A DNA stretch of 64,000 nucleotides from Croceicoccus naphthovorans (GCF_001028705.1 NZ_CP011770.1:685501-749500), one strand, 5' to 3'; shown: positions 43,648 through 52,095, counted from the first letter of the stretch. The notes: a model not told the origin generated them from the letters alone. Numbers and translations are program-made.

Positions 43648-45977
43648 CGATCTTCTCTCAATTCGATCAAGGGTACGCTGGGGGCTTCACCAGCCGCAAA
43701 AACTGCGCTCGAGATTTCTAGGCGATCTTCGGCAAACCGGACCGGCACATCGAAGAGGAAACCGGCCCTGATGTCCGCTCCTTGTATTGGGGCATCGCTC
43801 AAGCGAATGACGCCATATTCCTCAAACGACCAGTCGGCGGTTTCAATACCATCGACCGAGACCTTGATACTCGCAGGATCGGGCCGGGTGATACGCCTTC
43901 GCTGAGCGTCGCCGCCGGAACCGTAGTGCTTGACCAGCGGGTAGGCCACAGTCGCGCCATCGCCGATACCCAACAGCTGATCAAAGGGTGTTGGCTCTTC
44001 GATCATTCCGTTTGAGCTGAAGTCATTGGTGTCGCGCAGTCTGAACCCACGCGCCGCGCCTCGCCGCGCCCTGAAGAAGGCGAGCAGGACACCCAATTCG
44101 GCTTCCGACCGGATACCGGGCCCGACGTCAAATCTCAGGCGCGCGTCCGACCAGACTGAATTGCGATGTTCGTGGCCCGAGGCAGTGATGACGATCGTCG
44201 TCGAAAATTCAGGAACGACCGCCGATCCGCGTCCGAGGGCAAGCGGGTAGGAAACGTCGTCGAAAGATTGCATGGTGTCCTCTTCATCGGGTTGCGGCAA
44301 ACGGACATAACCGTCGCGCATCACATGCGGACTGGCCCACACGAACCGGCGGGGCACGCCGCGACGACCCGCCTCATCCAGACCCTTGTCGATGCGCGAC
44401 CAGAACTCGGATGCGTCTTGGGGTCGCAGGACGAAGCCGGACAGATAGTCCTGCGCTTCGATGGGATAGGCGAGCCGATCGTTCACGGCGGCATAGGCCG
44501 ACATTCGCGCGCCATCTTGCCCGCCGGTCAGCCAGTCGTAGTCTTCGACTTGCAGGCGGTCGAAAGCCGGTGCCGACCATTCCATCGGCAGGTTGGCGCG
44601 GCGCGCTTCCGGTGTCGCCGGATCGAGCAACGTCGGAAGAAACGCCAGTAGTCTAACATCGCAAGCCTCCGGCAATGCCTGATCCCGAACGGCATCGCGC
44701 AAGCTGAGCGTCGATTGCGCCAAAATCGTTCCAGCCAGACTCAATAGGTTGGTCTGGGACGTATCGAGTGCATCGCGCAGAGACGGGATCGCAACCGGAC
44801 TGCCGCCAAACGCCTCCCTCGCTGCATCGTCGTAGAGGCAAATTCGTCCGTCCTGATAAGTCCACCACCACGGCTCGCCGATCTGGAACCTGGCCGCGAC
44901 CCCTGCATCCCGCATCAGGCCTATAGAGGCGCGACCGATCTTCTGAAGGTACGCCATGGCTTCCGCATTGGCCGGAGACAGCAAGTTGGAAGGCGGATCC
45001 CATCCTGTCAGGGCCGGTTGGCCTTGCAGGTCGCGCTGAGTCCAATCTTGCGGGCAATGCATGGCCAGCAATTCGTAGGATAGCGAGGCAATGGGCTCGA
45101 AACCCATCTCGCGACACTTACTAAAATAGTCGCGATGCCATGCCTCTGCCGCTACGTTGAAGGCGGGGGCATTCTTGTCGACGACAAAGTCTTCACCTTC
45201 CGAGCGCAGCGAATAATAGTGGCTCATGCCGAGATAGTGGACGATCTCTCCACGGTAGCCCAGCGCACGAATATTCCGCAGCAGGCGGGCGGGGGTTTGT
45301 GTGCCGCTATCGTCGAAGGCCGTGCACATTCCGACGCCATGCGGCGGGACCAGCACATCGCCGACAGCAAGCATCGCGCCCTGTCCATCGGCCTTGATAT
45401 CGCGCAGTTCGACCCACCCTTCAGCAGGCGCATTCAATGCGGTATCCGATCCGCTGTAGCCGGGCGGAACGATCGAGACGAACATCCGATCGACGTCCCC
45501 GGCATAGACCGGATCGGCTTCGTAAGGCAGGAAATATCCCCCATCGAGGCTTGAGAAGGGCAGTTCCACGACAGCGTCGTTCGGCGACCCTTCGGCATAG
45601 TTCCAAAGCCGGACGTACCAGGTGCGCGGATTGCCGTCGGCATCGCGGCCCTCAATAGTCAGGGTCGGGCCGTTCACCGCATCCAGCGCGATTACACCGC
45701 CTGACCTCCATCGGAACTTCACGGTCAGGCGGCGATAGTCGCGATTTGTCTCGTATGAGGTAAGCGGGTGATCGAGCCTGTCGGTGCTATCCCAGATCAA
45801 CCCGGCCAGATCGTTGTGGCGATAAAAGACACAATCCACCCGCAGCGCATCCGGGGCGGTTGTCGTAACAGCCGCCATCATCGGGCGCGGGAAATTCACG
45901 GTCCAGAAACGCGGATCGAAGCGCTGAATCCAGTCGCTTCGCTGTCCCTTGCGGGTCTTGGCGAGCCAGTAGGCCAT
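43644..45977 (-). CDS. GTA tail protein with N-terminal TIM-barrel-like part and C-terminal DUF2460 (gp12-like)
   Basis: A 777-residue protein. Residues about 569-777 are the DUF2460/TIGR02217 distal-tail domain (SFDDVSYPLALGRGSAVVPEF to the end), the only part present in Rhodobacter gp12. Residues 1-568 are extra: a beta-rich opening (about 1-215) and a region with RNIRALGYRGEIVHYLGMSHYY, IGEPWWW (Glu368) and VEDYDWL (Glu478-Asp479), the strand-end acid pattern of glycoside-hydrolase-like TIM barrels. The extra length nearly equals what gp15 lacks here. Overlaps DUF2163 by four bases. Enzyme activity is not proven. Confidence 0.85.
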   Translation of the reverse strand: MAYWLAKTRKGQRSDWIQRFDPRFWTVNFPRPMMAAVTTTAPDALRVDCVFYRHNDLAGLIWDSTDRLDHPLTSYETNRDYRRLTVKFRWRSGGVIALDAVNGPTLTIEGRDADGNPRTWYVRLWNYAEGSPNDAVVELPFSSLDGGYFLPYEADPVYAGDVDRMFVSIVPPGYSGSDTALNAPAEGWVELRDIKADGQGAMLAVGDVLVPPHGVGMCTAFDDSGTQTPARLLRNIRALGYRGEIVHYLGMSHYYSLRSEGEDFVVDKNAPAFNVAAEAWHRDYFSKCREMGFEPIASLSYELLAMHCPQDWTQRDLQGQPALTGWDPPSNLLSPANAEAMAYLQKIGRASIGLMRDAGVAARFQIGEPWWWTYQDGRICLYDDAAREAFGGSPVAIPSLRDALDTSQTNLLSLAGTILAQSTLSLRDAVRDQALPEACDVRLLAFLPTLLDPATPEARRANLPMEWSAPAFDRLQVEDYDWLTGGQDGARMSAYAAVNDRLAYPIEAQDYLSGFVLRPQDASEFWSRIDKGLDEAGRRGVPRRFVWASPHVMRDGYVRLPQPDEEDTMQSFDDVSYPLALGRGSAVVPEFSTTIVITASGHEHRNSVWSDARLRFDVGPGIRSEAELGVLLAFFRARRGAARGFRLRDTNDFSSNGMIEEPTPFDQLLGIGDGATVAYPLVKHYGSGGDAQRRRITRPDPASIKVSVDGIETADWSFEEYGVIRLSDAPIQGADIRAGFLFDVPVRFAEDRLEISSAVFAAGEAPSVPLIELREDR

Positions 45978-45997
45978 TTTGGCTATCCCGTATGCTG

Positions 45998-46558
45998 TCA
46001 GTGGCTGTTGAGCGCGCGGCGCACGGCGCTGGCGACCTGGCGGCTGGATCGTTGCAGGCTTTCAGCAGAGGAACTGCCCGGCGGCACGTGCAGGTTTATC
46101 GACACGCGAACGTCGCGTGGGCCCGATCCGCCAAGCCCGGTTTCTACGCGGCCCGCGCTAGTCGGAACGAACAATTCGGGACCGCTTTCACCGACGATAT
46201 AAGGCGATCCCGGCGCGACATTGCCGCCCGTCGCTCGCCCCGGAAGGCCGAACAGGCCGCCGATCATCCCGCCAATTCCGCCGCCGCCGAGCAGGCCGCC
46301 CATCTGCACGATGCCGCCTTTCAGGGCTGATGATGCAATCTCGTCCAACACACGCAGTGCGGTTCGTTTCAGATCCTCGAACCCAAGGCTGCCGCGCCGC
46401 ACCGCGCCCAGCAGGCTGGTTTCAAGAATGTTGCCCGCCTTCGAAAATCCGTCGACCAGCGTCGTGTCGAACTGGTCGCGCATTTGCTGGATGTCTGCCG
46501 CAAAGCCGTCGGTGCTGGCGCGCACCTCGATCATCAGGGTTTCGATTTCGCTATCCAT
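45998..46558 (-). CDS. GTA tape measure protein (gp11-like)
   Basis: A 186-residue short tape measure. A helical N-terminal half (about 1-90) is followed by a glycine-rich hydrophobic stretch GGLLGGGGIGGMIGGLFGLPG and a C-terminal part with NVAPGSPYIVGESGPELFVP, the conserved tail-tape motif. Tape length sets tail length, so the small size predicts a very short tail, as in Rhodobacter GTA (about 219 residues). It overlaps the preceding chaperone gene by eight bases. Confidence 0.9.
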   Translation of the reverse strand: MDSEIETLMIEVRASTDGFAADIQQMRDQFDTTLVDGFSKAGNILETSLLGAVRRGSLGFEDLKRTALRVLDEIASSALKGGIVQMGGLLGGGGIGGMIGGLFGLPGRATGGNVAPGSPYIVGESGPELFVPTSAGRVETGLGGSGPRDVRVSINLHVPPGSSSAESLQRSSRQVASAVRRALNSH

Positions 46559-46760
46559 GATCCTGCTCCATCAATCGGTCTAGATCGGCGCGGCTGACGC
46601 TCGCGTTTTGCTTCGGGGCTTGGAATGCGTTGAAAATCGACGCGATTTCCGCTGGGGTGGCAGCCCAGAACTCGTCCGGTCGCCACCCCATTATCAGCGC
46701 GCACTGCCCACAAAGGCGTGCTGCGTCAGTCGTAAAGCTGTCTGGTCGATCGTTATTCAT
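46551..46760 (-). CDS. GTA tail assembly chaperone (TIGR02216 type)
   Basis: A 69-residue protein with CGQCALIMGWRPDEFWAATPAEI at its centre, matching the small TIGR02216 tail assembly chaperone that follows gp10 in GTA clusters. Start at 46760 (MNNDRPDSF) overlaps the gp10 stop by eight bases; a longer upstream Met is unlike the family. It is likely to be needed for tape measure folding. It overlaps the tape measure gene by eight bases too, so the three are tightly coupled. Confidence 0.85.
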   Translation of the reverse strand: MNNDRPDSFTTDAARLCGQCALIMGWRPDEFWAATPAEIASIFNAFQAPKQNASVSRADLDRLMEQDHG

Positions 46761-47070
46761 GCCCCTGCAGCACCTGTCGAAGGACGGCCCGCAAGGAAGG
46801 CGCGCTGGCGGCAAGACCCTGCGCCGCAACCGCCTCGCCTACGTCGTCGCGAGTCAAGTCGGCCCGGTCGGCAAGACAGTGCCAGAATAGCGCCGTCATT
46901 TCCGACAATTTCAGGCGGCCCGCGCCCGCACGCTCGACCAGTGTGAACAGCGAGCCCAGTTCCTCCTCGGCCGCGACAAGGGCGGCAAAAGTCGGACGCA
47001 GACGACGTTTGCGGTCGCCGATCTGGATCGCGGCCTCGCCCCGTGCCGGGTTGGCTAGACCTTCGCTCAT
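46753..47070 (-). CDS. GTA tail tube chaperone-like protein (gp10-like)
   Basis: A 105-residue helical protein of the GTA gp10 family, with RRLRPTFAALVAAEEELGSLFTLVERAG at its centre and LKLSEMTALFWHCL after it. In long-tailed phages two overlapping chaperone genes lie before the tape measure and are joined by a frameshift; here two separate overlapping genes fill that place. Its ATG overlaps the tail tube stop by four bases. Confidence 0.87.
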   Translation of the reverse strand: MSEGLANPARGEAAIQIGDRKRRLRPTFAALVAAEEELGSLFTLVERAGAGRLKLSEMTALFWHCLADRADLTRDDVGEAVAAQGLAASAPSLRAVLRQVLQGHE

Positions 47071-47480
47071 GCCACCACCGGAGCGACCGGGCCGGAGCTT
47101 TCCAGCGTCAGCGTGTAATTGCGCTCACCATTGAAATCCCCGGCGTAGTCGAGCCGCTGAACCAGAAATTGGCCGCGCATCCGTTCGCCATCTTCAAAGC
47201 TGAGCTCGTATTCGGCAATCGTGCCAGCCAGCGCATGGGCGCGAATTCCGGTTTCTGCCGCTGAACCAAGGAAGATGCCAGCCGCGCTGACCGACACCTG
47301 CCGAACGCCTGCGCCCGACAACAGTTCGCGCCAGCCGCCTGATTCCTTGGTGGTCACGACGACGGCATCGCCAGTGATCGACATTTGCGTCGTGCGTAGA
47401 CCGGCAACCGTGCTGAAAGTGGCCGGCGACCCGCCGTCACCGATCTTGAGGAGGAAGGCACTGCCTTTCTGGGCGCTCAT
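47067..47480 (-). CDS. GTA major tail tube protein (gp9-like, TP901-1 family)
   Basis: A 137-residue tail tube protein. Family marks are KGSAFLLKIGDGGSPATFSTVAGLRTT at the start, TTKESGGWRELLSGAGVRQVSVSAAG in the middle and GDFNGERNYTLTLESSG at the end. It stacks in rings to form the tail. Overlaps gp10 by four bases and lies 33 bases after the tail terminator gene. Confidence 0.92.
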   Translation of the reverse strand: MSAQKGSAFLLKIGDGGSPATFSTVAGLRTTQMSITGDAVVVTTKESGGWRELLSGAGVRQVSVSAAGIFLGSAAETGIRAHALAGTIAEYELSFEDGERMRGQFLVQRLDYAGDFNGERNYTLTLESSGPVAPVVA

Positions 47481-47513
47481 TGGGGGAGTCTCCGATTGTC
47501 AGGTTGAGGGCGT

Positions 47514-47903
47514 TCAGTTCGCAAGGATGCGGAACCGGTATTCGAGGAGGACGGCACGGATCGTGCCGCCGCGCTGTTCGGTGCGGGCGCGCAGAAACTG
47601 GATATTGGCGATGCGAAAGCCGGTCTGATCGTGCGGCAGGTCCTCGACCGCTTTCTCGATCTCCGCAACGAGCTGTCCGGCTGTTTCGGGATCGTCGCCG
47701 CGCGCCTGAAGCTCTATCGCGATGCGGACCTCTCGGCCCGATCCGGTCTTGTGGCTCCAGTCCGAACTCGCGCTGGCAACGATGGCAAGCCATGGCAGGC
47801 TTGCGCGCAGGGGGGCCTCTTCGCTGATGGCGTTCAGTTCGGTGCTAAGTCGAGGGTGGTTGCTTAGGTAGCCGAGCAGCGCGGCGCGAAGGGCGATTTC
47901 CAT
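47514..47903 (-). CDS. GTA tail terminator, DUF3168 (gp8-like)
   Basis: A 129-residue DUF3168 protein, MEIALRAALLGYLSNHPRLSTELN at the start and the ending GGTIRAVLLEYRFRILAN. It caps the tail tube at the head side. Start at 47903 gives family length; the upstream open frame lies inside neighbouring genes. Five bases separate it from the preceding gene. Confidence 0.9.
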   Translation of the reverse strand: MEIALRAALLGYLSNHPRLSTELNAISEEAPLRASLPWLAIVASASSDWSHKTGSGREVRIAIELQARGDDPETAGQLVAEIEKAVEDLPHDQTGFRIANIQFLRARTEQRGGTIRAVLLEYRFRILAN

Positions 47904-47908
47904 TTCGG

Positions 47909-48079
47909 TCAGTCCTTGAAACGGGGCGCGAAGTCGGGCCAGAGCCAGTCGGCTCGGCGCCAGTTCGCGGATGGGTCGGCATCGACGCGGGTGCGCCTCC
48001 GCCGGATCGAAAGCTTGCGGTCGATTGCCGCAGCCATGCGGGCGGCAAAGCCGGTGCCGGTTACGCGCGCCTCGATCAT
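47909..48079 (-). CDS. Short GTA head-tail stopper-like protein (gp7 position)
   Basis: A 56-residue basic protein, RKLSIRRRRTRVDADPSANWRRADWLWPDF. It lies in the gp7 position between the adaptor and the tail terminator, and its ATG overlaps the adaptor stop (ATGA, 48076-48079). The Rhodobacter gp7 is about twice as long, so this is a reduced version or a different protein in the same place. A Met at 48109 gives a 66-residue alternative that overlaps more. Assignment rests mainly on position. Confidence 0.6.
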   Translation of the reverse strand: MIEARVTGTGFAARMAAAIDRKLSIRRRRTRVDADPSANWRRADWLWPDFAPRFKD

Positions 48080-48642
48080 GCGATGCGCATCCGGCGCCAC
48101 GGTTGCCACAGGGCGACGACCGCGCGCGGAGGAACCGTATCGCCACCGCCCGTGTCGCGCATCCGGTGATGATGCGCGGCAAGCCGCATCACGCCTTGCC
48201 GGATCGCGTCGGGCAGGCTGTCCCAGTCGTTCGCAAGGCCAGCGGTAAAGCGGACGGCGACGCGTCTGGCAGACCCGACATCGACCATGCGAAACCGGCC
48301 CGTGCCGTCGGCGTCTAGGTCGATCTCATAGGCTTCTTCCGAAAGCGCGGTGCGCGTGCCGTCAAGGGCGATGGCATCCACCGCTTCGATAGTTTCGATA
48401 GGCCGGGTGGACAGGCTTTGCCAGCCGGTGACGGTGAATGCGATCGGGCGAACGGGCCAGACTTCCTCGCAGGTGGCAAGGATCGGCCTGACGCCGGTAT
48501 AAGCCTCGCAAATGTCGAGCGAGGCGGAAAGGAGGGAACCCAGCAGCGCGTCTTCGCGCGTGGTATTGATGCCCAGCCATACCTTCAGCTCGGCAATGGC
48601 CGAAGCGGGAAGGTCGGCTGGGGCAAGGACGGCGCGCTTCAT
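48076..48642 (-). CDS. GTA head-tail adaptor (gp6-like, phiE125 gp8 family)
   Basis: A 188-residue connector with SAIAELKVWLGINTTREDALLGSLLSASLDICEAYTG at the start, as in phiE125 gp8/HK97 gp6 connectors, then VWPVRPIAFTVTGWQSL and a C-terminal LPDAIRQGVMRLAAHHHRMRD. It forms the ring under the portal. Start at 48642 gives family length. A 190-base gap to the capsid gene holds a strong hairpin (48730-48763). Confidence 0.88.
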   Translation of the reverse strand: MKRAVLAPADLPASAIAELKVWLGINTTREDALLGSLLSASLDICEAYTGVRPILATCEEVWPVRPIAFTVTGWQSLSTRPIETIEAVDAIALDGTRTALSEEAYEIDLDADGTGRFRMVDVGSARRVAVRFTAGLANDWDSLPDAIRQGVMRLAAHHHRMRDTGGGDTVPPRAVVALWQPWRRMRIA

Positions 48643-48729
48643 CGTTATGCTGCCTTTCCTGTCAGATGCCGTGAACAAGGGGGCGCGTCCGCATCGGCAG
48701 AGAAGACCGATGCTGACGCGCCAAAGGGC

Positions 48730-48763
48730 GGGACGCGCGCCGAGGGGCGAAAGCGCGCGTCCC
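48730..48763 (-). repeat. Perfect 11-base hairpin after the capsid gene
   Basis: GGGACGCGCGC and GCGCGCGTCCC pair perfectly around a 12-base loop, about 70 bases beyond the capsid stop on the transcribed strand. No T run follows, so a role in protecting the capsid message end or in partial termination is more likely than full termination. Confidence 0.6.
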
Positions 48764-48832
48764 GGCGGGAGGCCAACCTGCCCTGCGCCAAACGCTTAGG
48801 GCGGGGCGGATCCCGGCTTTTTCAGGTGCGGA

Positions 48833-50008
48833 TCAGGCCTCGATCTTGAGGAGCTTGATCGCGTCGCTGTCGAGCACCTGGCCGCCGATCCGCTTCGTCG
48901 CGTAGAAGTGGACGAAGGGCTTGTTGGTGAACGGATCGCGCAGGATCGACGTTGCCGATCGTTCCGCGATCAGATACCCGGCGCGGAAGTTGCCGAAGGC
49001 GATCGGGGTCGTGCCCGCGGCGATGTCGGGCATGTCCTCGGCCTCGATAATCGGATAGCCAAGCAGACGATCCGGCTGGCCTTCGATCAGGCCCGGCTGC
49101 CACAGGAACGCGCCGTCGCTGGTCTTCAGCTTGCGAACCGAAGCCATCGTGGCAGAATTCATCACCCAGCTTGCGCCCTGACGATGCGAAGACTTGAGCG
49201 TGTGGACGAGATCGATCAGCTTCGCCTCGGGCGCGGTGTCGAAGCCGCTGGCATTGCCCGAACCGACATATTGCAGCGAACCGAAGGTGCGCGCGCCGTC
49301 ATCGGCGGTGGACTGCGACGTCTGCAGGAAGCCGAGCGGCTGGTTCACGCCGGTTCCGTTGACAAAGGCGCTGCCCTCGGCGCGGGCGAACTCGGTCGCG
49401 ATTTCCTCGGCCAGCCATGCTTCCAGATCGAAGCCTGCATCATCCAGCATCGCCTGGCTTGCCGCCGGGTTGGCGTAAAGCTCACCGGTCGGCGGGGCGA
49501 TCTCGTGGAAGGTCGGCGTCGCGGTTTCCGGACGGGCGGCAGCATCACTGACCCAGCCGGAGGAGGTGCCCGCGCCGGTCACCAGCTTGCGATAGCCGGC
49601 GCTGCCGGTCTGGACGACCTGCGCGATCTGGCGAATTGGGCTGATGTCCTTCAGCGAACGGGCGATCATCGCGTCGAGTTCGCGGGGCACCGCATAGCCG
49701 CCGTCGCTGGCGACCGCGCCGCTGATCGACTTCAGCTCAGTCTCGCGGCCCTGACGCAGATATCCGTTGACGAAGCCCTTGACCTCCGCACTCATCATCG
49801 GGCTGGACAGCGAACCGTTAAGCGCTCCCATCGCCGACTGTCCGCCGTCGATTACCGGGCGGGATGCGGCGCGGCTGACTTTTTCGAGGCGGCCCTTCAC
49901 CTCTTCGACGTCGCGACGCAGGCCCTTGATCGCCTCATCGGCGGCGTCCTGGCGCGCTACGATATCGAAGGAAGCGTCGAGACCTTCCATCTTGGTTTCC
50001 ATATTCAT
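48833..50008 (-). CDS. GTA major capsid protein, HK97 fold (gp5-like)
   Basis: A 391-residue HK97-type capsid protein. Residues about 1-70 form the helical scaffold-like delta domain with a coiled coil (RRDVEEVKGRLEKVS) that the prohead protease would remove. The mature part contains SDGGYAVPRELDAMIARSLKDISPIRQIAQVV, GWVSDAAARPETATPTF and SWVMNSATMASVRKLK. The gene is set apart from its neighbours by 118 bases upstream with a terminator-like hairpin and 190 bases downstream with a GC-rich hairpin, unlike the overlapping genes around it. Confidence 0.94.
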   Translation of the reverse strand: MNMETKMEGLDASFDIVARQDAADEAIKGLRRDVEEVKGRLEKVSRAASRPVIDGGQSAMGALNGSLSSPMMSAEVKGFVNGYLRQGRETELKSISGAVASDGGYAVPRELDAMIARSLKDISPIRQIAQVVQTGSAGYRKLVTGAGTSSGWVSDAAARPETATPTFHEIAPPTGELYANPAASQAMLDDAGFDLEAWLAEEIATEFARAEGSAFVNGTGVNQPLGFLQTSQSTADDGARTFGSLQYVGSGNASGFDTAPEAKLIDLVHTLKSSHRQGASWVMNSATMASVRKLKTSDGAFLWQPGLIEGQPDRLLGYPIIEAEDMPDIAAGTTPIAFGNFRAGYLIAERSATSILRDPFTNKPFVHFYATKRIGGQVLDSDAIKLLKIEA

Positions 50009-50032
50009 GGGGCAATTTACCTTTCACACATG

Positions 50033-50058
50033 AAAAAGGCCGCCCCATCCAGGCGGCC
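50033..50058 (-). terminator. Terminator-like hairpin just upstream of the capsid gene
   Basis: On the transcribed strand GGCCGCC pairs with GGCGGCC around a seven-base loop and runs into TTTTT, ending about 25 bases before the capsid ATG. It looks like an intrinsic terminator placed inside the operon, between protease and capsid genes. Confidence 0.65.
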
Positions 50059-50126
50059 GTTCGAATGCTGCCAGGGGCAGCCGTCTTGCACGCGCCCCTC
50101 TTGCGAAGCGCGACAAATGGGGTGGT

Positions 50127-50579
50127 TCAACGCACGAAGTGGACGCGTGCGCCGTTCTGCATCGGGCGGTGGACGAGGCTGACTTCGAACAGGTCGACCT
50201 GCGCCAGTTCGCGGCCCTGTCGGCCGTCCGTCAGCGTCACCGGCTTGGAAGCGCGGGCGCGGTAACCAAACGACAGGCCGGAGAGCTTGCCGTCTTTCAA
50301 CAGGCGGGCTGCGGCGCTGTCCGGGTTGTCGATGCGGGCGATCACGCGCAGGCCGCGCTCGTCCTCGCCGACGCGTTCGACCCAGCCGATCTGCTGTTCC
50401 GGGCGATGCTGCCACAGCAGTGGGATGGCTTCGTTGGCGACGCGCTTTTCCCGCAAGGATGCGTCGAAAGCGCCGGGGCGGATTACGTCGCGGCCAGCGT
50501 CCGGCTGGTCGAACAGCGCGGCGTATCCGGCAAAGTGGACGGCATCGAAGCCGGTCTTGAACTTGTTTTCCATTTTCAT
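50127..50579 (-). CDS. GTA prohead protease (gp4-like, HK97 U35 family)
   Basis: A 150-residue serine protease of the HK97 prohead family. The catalytic His lies in PLLWQHRPEQQIGW, the Ser in DGKLSGLSFGYRA and the supporting acid in LFEVSLVHRPM. The start at 50579 gives FAGYAALFDQPDAGRDVIRPGAF, the family opening. It cuts the capsid scaffold domain during head maturation. Overlaps the DUF6127 gene by four bases. Confidence 0.92.
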   Translation of the reverse strand: MKMENKFKTGFDAVHFAGYAALFDQPDAGRDVIRPGAFDASLREKRVANEAIPLLWQHRPEQQIGWVERVGEDERGLRVIARIDNPDSAAARLLKDGKLSGLSFGYRARASKPVTLTDGRQGRELAQVDLFEVSLVHRPMQNGARVHFVR

Positions 50580-50884
50580 CGTACGAGGTCTCCGAAACCG
50601 AAGCGTAGGGCGATTGCGAAAATCAGCAGGGCGAGCAGGCCACGGACCATCCAGTCGATCGCCGCCTTCCAAGCGCTGCGCTTGGCATCGCGCCACGCGC
50701 GGAGCAGTTCGCGCAGTTCGGCTACGTCATCGTGCGCGTTATCGTCGTCGAGGCCCATGCGGCTCAGGACGCGCGCCGCGCCCAGTTCGCTTGCCTCTTC
50801 AACGATGGCGCGCAGGGTGACGAAATCGCCACCACCGTCTTCGGCCTGGGCCAGTAGTCGGGCAAGAAGGTCTTCGCGGCTCAT
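50576..50884 (-). CDS. DUF6127-like small membrane protein (gp3.5 position)
   Basis: A 102-residue protein, with a soluble helical first half (MSREDLLARLLAQAEDGGGDFVTL) and one C-terminal membrane segment (WMVRGLLALLIFAIALRFGFG). It sits between portal and protease, where Rhodobacter GTA has its own small gene 3.5, and is coupled by four-base overlaps to both. I assign it to the DUF6127 group from its pattern; its function is unknown. The membrane segment is odd for a virion protein and would place it at the inner membrane during assembly. Confidence 0.75.
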   Translation of the reverse strand: MSREDLLARLLAQAEDGGGDFVTLRAIVEEASELGAARVLSRMGLDDDNAHDDVAELRELLRAWRDAKRSAWKAAIDWMVRGLLALLIFAIALRFGFGDLVR

Positions 50885-52095
50885 GGGCGCTTCTCCTTGG
50901 GTTTGACCTTCACCGGTTTGTCTTCGGGTTTTGTTTCCGGTTCCGGCTTTGGACGCGGCGGCAAGCCGAGCATTGCGCGCTTTTCGTCGTCGGACAGGAA
51001 GTCGGCGTCGCTGAGCTGCGACCACAGCTTTTCACGGTCCTCGGCCAGCGCGGGCACCCGGTCGAGATCGACGGTAAGGTTGGCCTCGCGGAACCAGATC
51101 GCCAGTCCCTCGGTCAGCGCCGACAGGATCTTGCCCGCAAGCGGCAACAGCGTCAGTCGCCACAAAGCGCGGTTCGCCTCGCGGTAATTCGAATAGGTGT
51201 TGTCCCCCGGCAGGCCCAGCAGCATCGGAGGCACGCCAAAGGCCAGCGCGATGTCGCGCGCAGCGGCGGATTTCAACGTAGCGAAGTCCATGTCGGCGGG
51301 CGACATCGACAGCGATTGCCACTTCAGCCCACCTTCCAGCAGCATCGGGCGTCCGGCATTGCCAGACCCTTGAAACGCGGTAGCCAATTCGGCCTTCAGC
51401 CGCTCGAACTGGTCATTGGTCAGCGTCGCGCCGTCGCCCGCCTCGTAAACAAGGGCACCCGAAGGCCGCGCGGCGTTTTCCAGCAACACCCGGTTCCAGC
51501 GCGCCGCCGCGTTGTGGATCGCGACCGACTCGTTCGCGGCGGACAGGCATCCGGCACCGTAGTGGTCGTCACCGGGGTGGAAACCCTTGATGTGAACGAT
51601 GTTCGGGTACTGCGCATCGTCCTCGATAGGCAGCGTGATAACGCTCTCGCCAACGCGATAGCGATAGGCAGCGGGCCAACCATCGGGGCCGGGATCGACA
51701 CTGATACGTTCGGGGCGCAGGGCGAAGAGTTCAACCGGCTTCCCCGATGCATCCTTGATGATCTGGATATAACCATTGCCGTGCAGCAGGACCTGCGCAG
51801 CCAACGTCTCTAGCAGCGACTGCCCGGCGCTGGTCGCCGTCACCAGCTTGACCAGATCGGGATCGCACGGCTTCAGCGGCGCGCTGGCCACGCCTTCTGC
51901 CACCATGCGCACCGCGCGCTGGGCAACCGGGTTGTCGAGATAGGCGCGCCCTACCGCACCGCGGTATTCATAGGGTAGGGCGCCGATCCCGCCATCGGCA
52001 AACAGCCACGGCGAGGCGAAGGGACGCGCGAGCGGCGGTCGCTCCGCCGGGGCGCTGCCCTTGAAGGCGGCGCCCAGCGTTTCGAGAAACGACAT
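50881..52095 (-). CDS. GTA portal protein (gp3-like, HK97 family)
   Basis: A 404-residue phage portal protein of the HK97 family. Marks include NPVAQRAVRMVAEGVASAPL, HGNGYIQIIKDASGKPVELFALRPERI, VVHIKGF-like NIVHIKGFHPGDD, and DMDFATLKSAAARDIALAFGVPPMLLG with SNYREANRALWRLTLLPL. It forms the ring through which DNA enters the head. The C-terminal end is Lys/Pro-rich (KPEPETKPEDKPVKVKPKEK). Start follows AGGAG. A 71-base gap with a small hairpin separates it from the terminase. Confidence 0.94.
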   Translation of the reverse strand: MSFLETLGAAFKGSAPAERPPLARPFASPWLFADGGIGALPYEYRGAVGRAYLDNPVAQRAVRMVAEGVASAPLKPCDPDLVKLVTATSAGQSLLETLAAQVLLHGNGYIQIIKDASGKPVELFALRPERISVDPGPDGWPAAYRYRVGESVITLPIEDDAQYPNIVHIKGFHPGDDHYGAGCLSAANESVAIHNAAARWNRVLLENAARPSGALVYEAGDGATLTNDQFERLKAELATAFQGSGNAGRPMLLEGGLKWQSLSMSPADMDFATLKSAAARDIALAFGVPPMLLGLPGDNTYSNYREANRALWRLTLLPLAGKILSALTEGLAIWFREANLTVDLDRVPALAEDREKLWSQLSDADFLSDDEKRAMLGLPPRPKPEPETKPEDKPVKVKPKEKRP

